Part shown: positions 35,734-44,439 of the stretch, piece by piece
How positions within the stretch are numbered: the stretch's first letter is position 1
How the letters are laid out: every line of letters begins with the position of its first letter
Assembly (NCBI RefSeq): GCF_008932435.1
Contig: NZ_WBWE01000004.1
Location: forward strand, 124,001-188,000
DNA: 64,000 bases
Reading direction: 5' to 3'
DNA from: Brucella pseudintermedia
GTDB taxonomy: Bacteria > Pseudomonadota > Alphaproteobacteria > Rhizobiales > Rhizobiaceae
Notes under the pieces: generated by a model
Seen by the model: only the letters and a program-made list of their open reading frames with translations
What the model was told of the DNA's origin: nothing
Database searches by the model: none
Made by a program: the position numbers and the translations under genes

Positions 35734-36932
35734 CAGGCTGAAGGAGCCAGCGCTGTTTTCGGACGCCGGGACAGCGTGAACAACAGGCCCGCCGCTGCCA
35801 GAAGGCCACCGGCTACCGGTATCGCGGCATAGCCAAAACCAAGGCTGATAACGCCGCTGCCCAGTGCCGCGCCGACGGCATTGCCGAGATTGAACGCGCC
35901 AATATTGATCGACGATGCCAGTCCCGGCGCTTCGGAAGCAGCCTGCATGACGCGGGTCTGAACCGGCGGCACGATGGCGAAGGCTGCCGCGCCCCATGCA
36001 ACGAGACCAATGGCGGCACCGATATGGCTGGTAAGCACCAGCGGCAGTGCGAGACTGATGATCGCAAGCGCGCCAAGGAAGATGCGCGTCGCACCATCAA
36101 GCGACCAATCGGCGAGACGCCCGCCAAGCGCATTGCCGATGGTGAAGCCGAGGCCAATGAGAACCAGCGCCAGCGTCACGAAGCTTTCCGATGCGTGGGT
36201 CAGTTCGGTCAGAACCGGCGCGACAAAGGTGTAGAGCGTGAACATGGCGCCCGCGCCCATGACAGTCGTTGCCAGCGACATGAGCACTGTCGGGCGCATG
36301 AGAACGCGAAGTTCCTGGCCGACATTCGGCATCTTGCCTGCTTCGCCGCGCGGCAGGGCAAGCCAAAGCGCGGTGATCGTGACGAGGCCCAGAACGGCGG
36401 TGCCAGCAAAGGACATGCGCCAGCCGATTTGCTGGCCGACCCAGGTTGCTGCCGGAACACCGCCAATATTGGCGATCGTCAGGCCCATGAACATGGTGGC
36501 AACAGCGCTGGCGCGCTTTTCAGGCGGCACGACACTGGCCGCGACGACGGAGCCAAGGCCGAAGAACGCGCCGTGATTGAGGCTGGTCACGAGGCGCGCG
36601 GCGAGCAGCGTCCAGTAATCCGGAGAGAGCGCGGACAGGATGTTGCCGAGCGTGAATATGGCCATGAGCAGCATCAGCGCGGTGCGCTTGCCGAAGCGCC
36701 CGAAGGCGAGTGTCATGACCGGCGCGCCGACCATCACGCCGACTGCATAGGCGCTGACGAGCAAGCCAGCCGTCGGGATGGAGACATCAACGCCGTCCGC
36801 GATGACGGGCAAAAGGCCCATCGGTGAAAATTCGGTGGTGCCAATGCCAAAGGCACCGATTGCAAGCGCGAGCAGCGGCCAGTTGAAACCGGCCGCCTTC
36901 GTCGCGCTGTCGTGAGACTGTGTAGCGCTCAT
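35730..36932 (-). CDS. MFS efflux transporter (AraJ/YdhP-like, DHA1)
   Basis: The protein has 400 residues from ATG 36932 with AGGAA upstream; the longer frame to 37034 would overlap the aldo/keto reductase. There are twelve predicted spans. Span 1 has ALAIGAFGIGTTEFSPMGLL, typical of the AraJ/YdhP drug-efflux group, and the loop between spans 2 and 3 has FGRFGKRTALMLL. The substrate is unknown. It lies 10 bp after the aldo/keto reductase on the same strand, so the pair is co-transcribed. Confidence 0.85.
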   Translation of the reverse strand: MSATQSHDSATKAAGFNWPLLALAIGAFGIGTTEFSPMGLLPVIADGVDVSIPTAGLLVSAYAVGVMVGAPVMTLAFGRFGKRTALMLLMAIFTLGNILSALSPDYWTLLAARLVTSLNHGAFFGLGSVVAASVVPPEKRASAVATMFMGLTIANIGGVPAATWVGQQIGWRMSFAGTAVLGLVTITALWLALPRGEAGKMPNVGQELRVLMRPTVLMSLATTVMGAGAMFTLYTFVAPVLTELTHASESFVTLALVLIGLGFTIGNALGGRLADWSLDGATRIFLGALAIISLALPLVLTSHIGAAIGLVAWGAAAFAIVPPVQTRVMQAASEAPGLASSINIGAFNLGNAVGAALGSGVISLGFGYAAIPVAGGLLAAAGLLFTLSRRPKTALAPSAC

Positions 36933-36942
36933 AATAAAATTC

Positions 36943-37767
36943 CTATTTGTCCCAGACGGGAGCCAGGCCTTCGGGGCTGACGATGCGACCATCGGGGCGG
37001 CTGAGTTTGGCGATGGCGGCCATGTCTTCGGCATTCAGTTCAAAGTCGAAGACATTGAAATTCTCTGCCACGCGCTCAGGCTTGGCTGTCTTGGAAAGGG
37101 CGACGAAACCCTGTTCGATCAGCCAGCGAAGGCCGACCTGTGCGGCGGTCTTGCCGTATTTTGCGCCAATGGCCTGAAGCACTGCATCGCGCGGCACCGC
37201 GCCATCGGCCATGCCGTAATAGGCGGTGATGGCGACGCCGGCAGCTTTCGCGGCCTGTGCAATCGTGCTCTGGTCGAGATAGGGGTGAACCTCGATCTGG
37301 TTGGTCACGATGGGCGCGCGGCTCTTCTGGACGGATTCCTTCATCTGCGCGACGTTCTGGTTGCTGACGCCGATGAAGCGCGTCTTGCCTGCTGCTTGCA
37401 CGGCATTGAGCATGTCGATCTGATCGGCGATGGAAACCTTGTCAGCAGGCCAGTGCAGGAGCAGAAGATCGACCTGATCGACCCTCAGCTTGTCGAGGCT
37501 TTCATCGACGGAAGCCGCGAATTTTTCCGGGCTGTAATTATCGACCCAGACCTTTGTGGTCAGGAACAGGTCTTCGCGCCGTGCGCCCGCCTTTTGCAGG
37601 GCGCGCCCGAGGGCGGCTTCGTTCTGGTAGATTTGCGCGGTGTCGAAATGGCGGAAACCAGCTTCCAGCGCTGCCGGAACCACGCTTTCCACTTCGGCGT
37701 CCGTCATGCGGAAAACACCAAAGCCGAGCGCTGGTATGGCCGCGCCATCTGCGTTCACGATTTTCAT
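36943..37767 (-). CDS. Aldo/keto reductase (2,5-diketo-D-gluconate reductase-like)
   Basis: The protein has 274 residues. The catalytic tetrad is visible: Asp and Tyr in FDTAQIYQNE, Lys in TTKVWVDNYSPEK and His in LLLLHWPADK. An NADPH-binding segment ALSKTAKPERVAENF lies near residue 227. It reduces aldehydes or keto groups; the physiological substrate is not known. It is divergent from the LysR gene at 37978, which may control the reductase and the MFS pump together. Confidence 0.88.
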   Translation of the reverse strand: MKIVNADGAAIPALGFGVFRMTDAEVESVVPAALEAGFRHFDTAQIYQNEAALGRALQKAGARREDLFLTTKVWVDNYSPEKFAASVDESLDKLRVDQVDLLLLHWPADKVSIADQIDMLNAVQAAGKTRFIGVSNQNVAQMKESVQKSRAPIVTNQIEVHPYLDQSTIAQAAKAAGVAITAYYGMADGAVPRDAVLQAIGAKYGKTAAQVGLRWLIEQGFVALSKTAKPERVAENFNVFDFELNAEDMAAIAKLSRPDGRIVSPEGLAPVWDK

Positions 37768-37944
37768 ATTATCTCCTGTCGATTGGCCTTCGGCATATCG
37801 CGTCGATTGCGCGAGCTTGGGAGGCTCATGCTTCGGGCCGTCAATTCCAGTTTTCCTGAATCAGCAGGTTTCAGGTAAGGTATGATCTCGGCTGCACAGA
37901 TAGGACAATTGCGCGGGCTTGAAAATCCGCTCGGAATCCACATT

Positions 37945-37967
37945 ATCTGTGAAACGATTTCACAGAT
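37945..37967. promoter_or_regulatory. 23-bp inverted repeat, candidate LysR binding site
   Basis: ATCTGTGAAA (37945-37954), CGA, TTTCACAGAT (37958-37967): perfect 10-bp arms. It lies 11 bp before the LysR start and 178 bp before the divergent reductase. It fits an autoregulatory site of the T-N11-A class. Confidence 0.6.
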
Positions 37968-37977
37968 GGAGCGGGCG

Positions 37978-38883
37978 ATGGACAATCGCATCGGCGAAAT
38001 GCAGGTTTTTATGCGAGTTGTGGAAGCAGGCAGTTTCTCCGAGGCCGCACGCCTTCTGCGCATGAATCCTTCGACCATCAGCAAGCTCATATCCCGTATA
38101 GAGGCGAGGCTCGGCGTGCGGCTTCTGGAGCGCTCCTCCCGACGCCTGTCGATGACGAGCGAGGGACAGATTTACTACGAACGCAGCCAGGGATTGCTGC
38201 GCGATTTCGAGGAAGTTGAACGCGAGCTTTCGCAAGGTTCGGCAAGCACCGGCGGCACGGTGCGCGTCAATGCTTCGGTAGCGTTGGGCGCGCTGGCGCT
38301 GGAGCCGCTTTTGCCGGAATTCTTCGCCGCCTATCCGAATATCGTGATCGACCTGTCGCTGTCGGATGAACTGGTCGATCTTTATCTCGACCGCACCGAT
38401 GTGGCGTTTCGCATCGGAACCCTCCCCAATTCCAGCATGACGGCGCGCAAACTCGGCATTGCCCGGCGCAAGATCGTGGCGGCTCCTGCCTATCTGGAGC
38501 GTCACGGTACGCCCGTGACTGTCGACGATCTTGCCGAGCATAATTGCATCGGTTTTAATTTCCGCCGCGCCGCACCAGTCTGGCCGCTGAAGGAAAGCGG
38601 GCGGATCGTGGACCGTGCCGTCTACGGCTCGCTCCTGGCCAATAATGGCGAGACCGTCCGCCGCATGGCGGTTGCGGGGCTGGGGCTTGCAAGGATCGCT
38701 GATTTTCATGCGCGCAACGACCTTGCTTCCGGCGCGTTGGTGGAGGTTCTCGCCGACGCGGTCGAGAACGATCTGGAGGACGTGCATGCCGTGTTTCTGG
38801 GCGGCGCGCGACTGCCGCAACGGGTCCGCGTTTTTCTTGATTATGTCGTGCCGCGCTTGCAGACCTATCTCGCTGCGCAATAG
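37978..38883 (+). CDS. LysR family transcriptional regulator
   Basis: The protein has 301 residues from ATG 37978 (MDNRIGEMQVFMRVVEAGSF). The open frame extends back to 37882, but that would include the palindrome and lacks support. The winged helix occupies residues 1-60 (SEAARLLRMNPSTISKLISR), and the effector domain runs from about residue 90. It resembles the group that regulates a neighbouring reductase and pump divergently. It probably controls the aldo/keto reductase-MFS pair. Confidence 0.88.
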   Translation: MDNRIGEMQVFMRVVEAGSFSEAARLLRMNPSTISKLISRIEARLGVRLLERSSRRLSMTSEGQIYYERSQGLLRDFEEVERELSQGSASTGGTVRVNASVALGALALEPLLPEFFAAYPNIVIDLSLSDELVDLYLDRTDVAFRIGTLPNSSMTARKLGIARRKIVAAPAYLERHGTPVTVDDLAEHNCIGFNFRRAAPVWPLKESGRIVDRAVYGSLLANNGETVRRMAVAGLGLARIADFHARNDLASGALVEVLADAVENDLEDVHAVFLGGARLPQRVRVFLDYVVPRLQTYLAAQ

Positions 38884-39085
38884 GCCCCTTCTGTCGAATC
38901 ACGAGCGATGCTTCCCGGAAACGTCCGATTTCCGGCGCAAAAGCGGGTGCTTGCCTGAAAATATTTTGGTTTCTGATAGCTGAACGATTTCAGCTTGTTG
39001 CTGTCGTGCGCCGTTATGTTCACGACGATACGCTCCGCTTTTGTGTTGACTATTAACAATCCGTTAACCACAGTTTGTTGCAATA

Positions 39086-39102
39086 TGTAACACAGTGTTA
39101 CA
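39086..39102. promoter_or_regulatory. 17-bp palindrome before the BacA-like gene
   Basis: TGTAACAC-A-GTGTTACA is a perfect inverted repeat ending 14 bp before ATG 39117. It looks like an operator. No regulator gene is adjacent to assign it to. The rest of 38884-39116 has no feature I can support. Confidence 0.55.
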
Positions 39103-39116
39103 TTTCTTGATGACGA

Positions 39117-41036
39117 ATGGGGTGTGGATTGGACAAAAACCGGCAGACAAGACAGCAAACCTTGCAGGCAAGGGAGAGGTCTGCCGTAGCCGATATGACG
39201 TCGTTCTGGGGACTGATGCGCGCCTATTGGGTCTCCGATCGCTGGAAGGAAGCCTGGGCTCTCACGCTCGCGATCTTTCTGATGACGGCTTTCGTGAGCA
39301 AGACCACCGTGTGGGTGGCGGAGGCTTCCGGCCTGCTCATGAATTCCATCGTCAATGTGAACACCGCGCCTGTTCAGCATCCCCTCATGACGATAGCCTA
39401 CAATGCGGGCATTCTTGTTCTGCTGATGCTGGCAAAGGACGTGATGCTGGTCGGCTCCCGTCACTTCCTGTCCACCACGCTGCATCGCAAATGGCGCAAA
39501 TGGCTGAACGACCAGTTTTCCACCGCTCTGTTGAACGGCAAGCACACGCATTTCCATTTGCAGCAGGGCAGGGCCAAGGACCAGCCCGACAATATCGACC
39601 AGCGCCTGCAGGAATCGATCAAGGGGATGACCGGCGGTGCCATTGGCCTCGTCATGGGCATTGTCGGCGTATTCCTGTCGGCTTTCTTCATCGGTCAGAA
39701 GCTGATTGAGATGTCCACCCATGTGGATGGGCTGGATTTCCTCGGCAGCTACGGCAGCGCCGTTCTGGCTTTCGCGGCAATCGTCGTCTATGTCCCGCTC
39801 GGCACACTGGTCGCCATCAAGATCGGCAAGCGTCTGGAGCGCCTCAATCTCGGCATCCAGAAGGCCGAAGGCTCGTATCGTGGCGAATGGACGACGCTCT
39901 TGCGCCGCAGTTTCCAGATTTCGGCGTCCGGTGGTGAGGCTGTGCAGCGCTCGGTCAATGACCGTCTCTACAAGGATGTCGACGGGACGTGGAACCGGCT
40001 CAACCGTTTCGATGCCGCCTATCTCGCCTTCTCGCAGGCCTATGGCTTTCTCTCGAACCGCATCGTTGCCTATATTCCGGGCCTCCTGCCCTATATGAGC
40101 GGCTCCGTCAGCTTCCGTAACTATGTGACGGGCGCGGAACTGGTCGCGGCCATGATCAACGATTGCTCATGGTTTATCCAGGTCATGCCGGCGATTGCCA
40201 ATCTGCGCGCCAATGCGGGCCGCGTGACGGGGCTGGCGCAGGCCATCGAAAATGTTCAGGAACCGACCGAATTCTACAGCCGGTCGGGCATCAACCGTTT
40301 CGCTTTTGCGCAGCAGCATCCGCGCTTCGGCCTGTCGGTGCGCAATCTGGCTCTCATGCAGGGGCCGGACAGCGAAGCGCCCTTCCTGCGCTCCGGCGTG
40401 ATCAATATGCGCGCTGGCGACTGGGTTTACATGCGGGGCGAATCCGGCTCGGGCAAAACTTCATTCATGAAGGCGCTGAATGGCCTGTGGCCCTACGGGG
40501 CTGGCGAAATCATCTATCCGCAGAATGCCACCTCGCTTTATGCGACGCAGGAGGCCAAGTTCCCTTCCGTAACGCTGAAACAGCTTGTCGCCCTGCCGGC
40601 CGATGAAGGCCGGTTCAGCGATCTGGCTGTCGCAGCCGTGCTGCACGAAGCGGGGTTGGGCGAATTCATCGAGCGCATGAACGACCCGGATGCAGACGGC
40701 GCGCCATGGGACATGATCCTCTCCGGCGGCCAGAAACAGAAAATCGTGCTGGCGCGCATTCTCCTGCACAAGCCGTCGATCATCTTTTTGGATGAAGCGA
40801 CCGGCGCACTCGATCCGGCCTCGAAAATGCGTTTCCACGAAGCGCTGAAAGCGCGCTGCCCCCAATCCATCGTCATCAGCATCATGCATGAGGACAAGCT
40901 GCCGCTGCTCGAAGACGGCCGGAATGTCTATTCGCATGTACTGGATATCCGCAACGGCTATGTTTCGTTGCGTCCCGTTCACTTCGATATACTGCCGGAA
41001 ATCGCTGCCGGAACCGCCCTCATCGCCGCTGAATAG
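39117..41036 (+). CDS. BacA/SbmA-like ABC transporter with fused ATPase (ABC_membrane_2 family)
   Basis: The protein has 639 residues. The N-terminal half has about six spans with the SbmA/BacA-type membrane domain (LSTTLHRKWRKWLNDQF, DNIDQRLQESI). The C-terminal half, from about residue 420, is an ATPase: Walker A GESGSGKTS near 440, signature LSGGQKQK and Walker B IIFLDEATGALD. Relatives include Rv1819c, YddA and BclA, which import cobalamin or antimicrobial peptides. In rhizobia and Brucella BacA-type proteins matter for host survival, so this gene may have a related role. It stands alone. Confidence 0.85.
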   Translation: MGCGLDKNRQTRQQTLQARERSAVADMTSFWGLMRAYWVSDRWKEAWALTLAIFLMTAFVSKTTVWVAEASGLLMNSIVNVNTAPVQHPLMTIAYNAGILVLLMLAKDVMLVGSRHFLSTTLHRKWRKWLNDQFSTALLNGKHTHFHLQQGRAKDQPDNIDQRLQESIKGMTGGAIGLVMGIVGVFLSAFFIGQKLIEMSTHVDGLDFLGSYGSAVLAFAAIVVYVPLGTLVAIKIGKRLERLNLGIQKAEGSYRGEWTTLLRRSFQISASGGEAVQRSVNDRLYKDVDGTWNRLNRFDAAYLAFSQAYGFLSNRIVAYIPGLLPYMSGSVSFRNYVTGAELVAAMINDCSWFIQVMPAIANLRANAGRVTGLAQAIENVQEPTEFYSRSGINRFAFAQQHPRFGLSVRNLALMQGPDSEAPFLRSGVINMRAGDWVYMRGESGSGKTSFMKALNGLWPYGAGEIIYPQNATSLYATQEAKFPSVTLKQLVALPADEGRFSDLAVAAVLHEAGLGEFIERMNDPDADGAPWDMILSGGQKQKIVLARILLHKPSIIFLDEATGALDPASKMRFHEALKARCPQSIVISIMHEDKLPLLEDGRNVYSHVLDIRNGYVSLRPVHFDILPEIAAGTALIAAE

Positions 41037-41074
41037 AGCCTCTTCGGTCTCAAGAGAAATGCCGCAGGTTGCAT

Positions 41075-41092
41075 TAGTCCAAATTTGGACTA
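41075..41092 (+). promoter_or_regulatory. Operator of the Xre/RES toxin-antitoxin operon
   Basis: TAGTCCAAATTTGGACTA is a perfect 18-bp palindrome 30 bp before the antitoxin ATG. It directly precedes and overlaps TATATT (41091-41096), a likely -10. Toxin-antitoxin operons are usually autorepressed at such a site. Confidence 0.7.
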
Positions 41093-41121
41093 TATTCTGA
41101 TCTGGACGATCGGAGGCAATC

Positions 41122-41649
41122 ATGGCCCGAAACAAGGCAGTGCTGGATAGGCAAATTGGCAAGGGACCGGATATTCTCGATGCCGCCCGCTTCGCTCCCG
41201 GTTCCCGCAAGCGGTTGAGCGGACCGGGGCTTCGCACTTTCCTGACCATTGCCGATCTGTGGGGGCTGGACGAACAGCAGCGGCTGATGGTGCTGGGCCT
41301 GCCTTCGCGATCAACCTATTACAATTGGGTGAAGGCGGTGCGCGAGCGCCGCGATATCACGCTTGATGTGGATGTGCTGATGCGGCTTTCCGCAGTGCTT
41401 GGCATCCATCAGGCGCTGGGTGTGCTCTATCCCGATGAGCAAGCGGGCATTCGCTGGCTGCATAGGCCCAATCAGGCTGGCGTCTTCGGCGGGCATCCAC
41501 CGTTGCGGCTTGTGACGAGCGGCTTGCAGGATGGACTGCTGACCGTCCGCCGCTTTCTGGATGCGGCGCGTGGCGGGCTCTATATGGAGCCGAATGAACT
41601 GGATCGCGCCTTCAAGCCCTATCGCGATGAAGATGTGGTGTTTTCGTGA
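41122..41649 (+). CDS. Xre/MbcA/ParS family antitoxin
   Basis: The protein has 175 residues. A helix-turn-helix of the Xre-like type at about residues 45-75 (LPSRSTYYNWVKAV) is followed by the DUF2384/MbcA-ParS toxin-binding domain near the C-terminus (LGVLYPDEQAGIRWLHRPNQ). It neutralises the RES toxin encoded directly downstream and probably represses the operon through the 18-bp palindrome. Its TGA overlaps the toxin's GTG, which sets a fixed ratio between the two proteins. Confidence 0.88.
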   Translation: MARNKAVLDRQIGKGPDILDAARFAPGSRKRLSGPGLRTFLTIADLWGLDEQQRLMVLGLPSRSTYYNWVKAVRERRDITLDVDVLMRLSAVLGIHQALGVLYPDEQAGIRWLHRPNQAGVFGGHPPLRLVTSGLQDGLLTVRRFLDAARGGLYMEPNELDRAFKPYRDEDVVFS

Positions 41650-42311
41650 AGCGCAATCCCGCACCGCAGCCGAGCTATCGCCTGATCCCGTCGCGCTTTC
41701 CGCCTATCGGTCTTTTCGACACGGTTGCCACGGCTGCTGATCTGGAAGCGGTGATGGAACTGGCGGGATGGACGAATGATCGCCTTCTGGCTGAACGATT
41801 GCAGCGCCTTCCCCGCGAGGAATGGGTGTTCGGCAGGCCCAACTCCAGCATCGTCATGGCGACTTTTCTCCATGTTGCGCCGGGCGGAATGCGGTTTAAC
41901 GGGCCGGAGCTTGGCGCGTGGTATGCGGCGGCGCGGCTCACCACATCCGTCATCGAGGTGGCGCATCACATGCGTCGCGAAGCCGTTGCGACACAGCAGG
42001 ACAGTCTGGCCCGCACCTTCCGGGTCTATACCGCCAAGCTGGAAGAGGATTTCGTCGATATACGCGGCGCGCAAGCCGCATTGCCCGCAGTCTATGACCT
42101 GGCAGATTATTCCGCATCACAGAAGTTCGGTGAGGAGATGCGCAAGGGCGGCGAGTTCGGGATTCTGTTCGACAGCCTGCGTCACGCGGGTGGCATCAAT
42201 GCGGTTGCATTTCGTCCGAGCAGGATCGCGGAGGTGACGCAGAGCGATCATTACGAAATCACGGTCGAAAGGGCATCTTCGCGTATCCAGGCGAAAAAGC
42301 TCAACGCCTGA
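41646..42311 (+). CDS. RES family toxin (NAD-degrading)
   Basis: The protein has 221 residues starting with GTG 41646 inside the antitoxin stop. The RES-domain landmarks are present: an Arg in YRLIPSRFPPIGLF, FNGPELGAWYAA, SVIEVAHHMRRE and a late FDSLRHAGGINAVAF with the conserved Ser. RES toxins degrade NAD+ by phosphorolysis or hydrolysis and so halt growth. With the Xre antitoxin it forms a complete type II pair. Nothing suggests that it is broken. Confidence 0.88.
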   Translation: MKRNPAPQPSYRLIPSRFPPIGLFDTVATAADLEAVMELAGWTNDRLLAERLQRLPREEWVFGRPNSSIVMATFLHVAPGGMRFNGPELGAWYAAARLTTSVIEVAHHMRREAVATQQDSLARTFRVYTAKLEEDFVDIRGAQAALPAVYDLADYSASQKFGEEMRKGGEFGILFDSLRHAGGINAVAFRPSRIAEVTQSDHYEITVERASSRIQAKKLNA

Positions 42312-42347
42312 AGAGGCGGGCGCCGCAGCCCGCCTCGTTTCATCCGC

Positions 42348-43214
42348 TTATGACCAGCCATATTCCTCATCGAGATCCTGAAATTTTTTCAGGTCAACGA
42401 TGTCGCAATATTGCTGATAGGTAATCATGTCTCCGGCGCGTGCCTTCGGCGTGCCGTCACGCTTCAAAACCGACAGCGTGTCGCTCACCGCCTTTACTGC
42501 CGAGAACAGTGTGGACAGAGCATAGAACACGACATTGAAACCCATCTGTTCGAGATCGGCGGCAGTCAGCGCCACGGTTTCATTGCCATCGACAATGCTG
42601 ACGCCCTTCGGTCCTTCGACATGCCGGGCGACGGTTTCGATTTCCGCGATGGTCTTGATGCCATCGACGAAAACAAGATCGACACCCGTGTCCTGATACA
42701 TTTTCGCGCGGCGGATTGCTTCTTCCGCTCCCGCTGCGGGCATGGCGTCGGTGCGGGCAATAAGGAGCAGGTCCTTGTCGGCGCGAGCCGTGATCGCGCA
42801 TTTGAGGCGACGCACATTTTCTTCCGCCGGGATCAGCCGGATACCGGCAAGCTGGCCGCAGCGTTTCGGCGCCATCTGGTCTTCCAGATGAATGGCTGCA
42901 ACGCCGGACTGGATATATTCTTCGACAGTGCGAACGATATTTGCCGGGCCGCCATAGCCCGTATCCGCATCGGCGATGACCGGAATATCCACCGCGCGGG
43001 TCATATCCCGCGCATGGGTCGTCATCTCGGTCTGGGTGAGAAGGCCAAGATCGGGAGTGCCGAGGCGGCTTGCCGTCGCGCCGAACCCTGTCATGTAGAT
43101 GGCCGGAAATCCCGCCTGCTGCACGAGGCGGGCGGTCAGCGGATCGGGCGCCCCCGGCGCCTGAACGATGCGCCCTGTTTCGATGAGGTTTTTCAGGGCT
43201 CTTGCCTGTGTCAT
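42348..43214 (-). CDS. Isocitrate lyase/PEP mutase superfamily lyase (methylisocitrate or dimethylmalate lyase-like)
   Basis: The protein has 288 residues from ATG 43214 with AAGGAG upstream; the frame to 43400 is not supported. It is a PEP mutase/isocitrate lyase barrel: metal-binding VIADADTGYGG, and catalytic-loop APKRCGQLAG, where KRCG takes the place of KKCG. Relatives include 2,3-dimethylmalate lyase, oxaloacetate decarboxylase and methylisocitrate lyase. It neighbours an SDR, an MFS carboxylate-type transporter and a GntR gene, which suggests breakdown of a hydroxy or branched dicarboxylic acid. The substrate is unknown. Confidence 0.8.
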   Translation of the reverse strand: MTQARALKNLIETGRIVQAPGAPDPLTARLVQQAGFPAIYMTGFGATASRLGTPDLGLLTQTEMTTHARDMTRAVDIPVIADADTGYGGPANIVRTVEEYIQSGVAAIHLEDQMAPKRCGQLAGIRLIPAEENVRRLKCAITARADKDLLLIARTDAMPAAGAEEAIRRAKMYQDTGVDLVFVDGIKTIAEIETVARHVEGPKGVSIVDGNETVALTAADLEQMGFNVVFYALSTLFSAVKAVSDTLSVLKRDGTPKARAGDMITYQQYCDIVDLKKFQDLDEEYGWS

Positions 43215-43226
43215 CGTCGTCTCCTT

Positions 43227-43302
43227 GAGCATGTTCGCGCTGGAAAATGCGATAAAACAAATAGTTGGAGCGGTTCTGGCGATGCTATCAGGAACCGCTC
43301 TA
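43227..43302. repeat. Rhizobial-type intergenic repeat with terminal hairpin
   Basis: GAGCATGTTCGCGC, then AAAACAAATAG and GAGCGGTTC-N15-GAACCGCTC. A related sequence is at 61473-61575. The hairpin arms are 43268-43276 and 43292-43300, overlapping the SDR stop. It resembles the RIME/palindromic repeats of Rhizobiales and may also terminate transcription. Confidence 0.65.
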
Positions 43303-44070
43303 TCGTCCGCCGGAAACATCAAGCACGACGCACGTGATATAGGCTGCGCCCGGCGACAGCAGCCAGATGGCCGCGTCGGCAACTTCATCGGCGGTTCCAA
43401 GCCGTTTCAGCGGGATGAGGTCCGCCATCTTCGCGATGCTCGCCGGATCTGCGAAGACGTCTTTCTGAATTTCCGTGTCGATCACGCCGGGGGCGAGAGC
43501 GTTGACGCGGATTTCCGGCGCGAGTTCCTTGGCAAGCGCGTAGGTATAGGACGCGATTGCGCCCTTGGTCGTGGCATAGGCGATGTTGCCGACCATGCCG
43601 CCGGTGCGCCCGGCGATGGAGGAAAGGCCGACCACGGATTTGTTCGGCTTCGTGCCCGGATTGTTAAGGAAGGCACTGGAAACGTAGAACACGCTTTTCA
43701 GATTGACGGCGAGCACCCTGTCCAGTTCATCGGCATCGAAATCCTTGACGGTCATGCGCTGGCCGATGATGCCTGCATTATTGACGAGATGGTCGATGCC
43801 GCCCCATTTCGCGGCGATGTCTTGCGCCGCGCGGTCGACGGCTGTCTTGTCCGAAACATCCACAAGGGCTGTCAGAACCTGCTCGCCATGCCTTTCCGCC
43901 ATTTCCTCAAGGCGCGCGCCGTTCACGTCCCAAAGCGCGACCCGGGCCTTGAGCGCGATGAGCTTTTCGGCAATCGACTTGCCGATGCCGGATGCGCCGC
44001 CGGTGACGAGCACCACGCGGTCGACGAAGAAATCGGTCGGAAACGCTGGCGGGGCGTTGAGTGCGGTCAT
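43300..44070 (-). CDS. Short-chain dehydrogenase/reductase
   Basis: The protein has 256 residues. The classical SDR marks are present: cofactor loop VTGGASGIGKSIA at about residues 22-34, NNAGIIG, catalytic Ser in LSSIAGRTGG and YxxxK as YATTKGA. An Asp in ALWDVNG favours NAD. It ends 85 bp before the lyase start on the same strand and probably shares a transcript, interrupted by the repeat. The substrate is a hydroxy acid or alcohol. Confidence 0.85.
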   Translation of the reverse strand: MTALNAPPAFPTDFFVDRVVLVTGGASGIGKSIAEKLIALKARVALWDVNGARLEEMAERHGEQVLTALVDVSDKTAVDRAAQDIAAKWGGIDHLVNNAGIIGQRMTVKDFDADELDRVLAVNLKSVFYVSSAFLNNPGTKPNKSVVGLSSIAGRTGGMVGNIAYATTKGAIASYTYALAKELAPEIRVNALAPGVIDTEIQKDVFADPASIAKMADLIPLKRLGTADEVADAAIWLLSPGAAYITCVVLDVSGGR

Positions 44071-44439
44071 GAATTATCTCCTCCTCGAAAACGAACGCTG
44101 CAGCGCGTCCGTGGGTCGCCGATGAGAATCCGCGGGACTCGGTCATGGGGCGACGTTGACTTTAAAAGCCATGCGAGCGGCAATCTGTCAATCTAAGGTA
44201 CAAGATTTTGTATGCTACTTGTAAAGTGATCGTTGGCAGGCTAATCATTGCGACGGAGCAAGACGACAACGGTCGGAATTGTGCGATGGCCTACCCGTCC
44301 GTGGGGCCATGCCTGACTGCCCCGACCTGTTTTTCGCCGAAGCTCCAAACGGAAGGCGCGCATTGCCGCGTGACAACTTCCGCAAAGATTATTGCATGCC
44401 GCTCATGCAGGGACGTGAGCGTAGATCTGGGAGGATATC
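44071..44439. promoter_or_regulatory. Divergent promoter region SDR/MFS with candidate GntR operator
   Basis: This 369-bp gap has no convincing gene. At 44199-44212 TACAA-GATT-TTGTA is a perfect inverted repeat of the form used by FCD-type GntR proteins, one of which is encoded after the MFS gene at 45855. A GGGAGG ribosome site at 44429-44434 serves the MFS GTG start. Confidence 0.5.
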
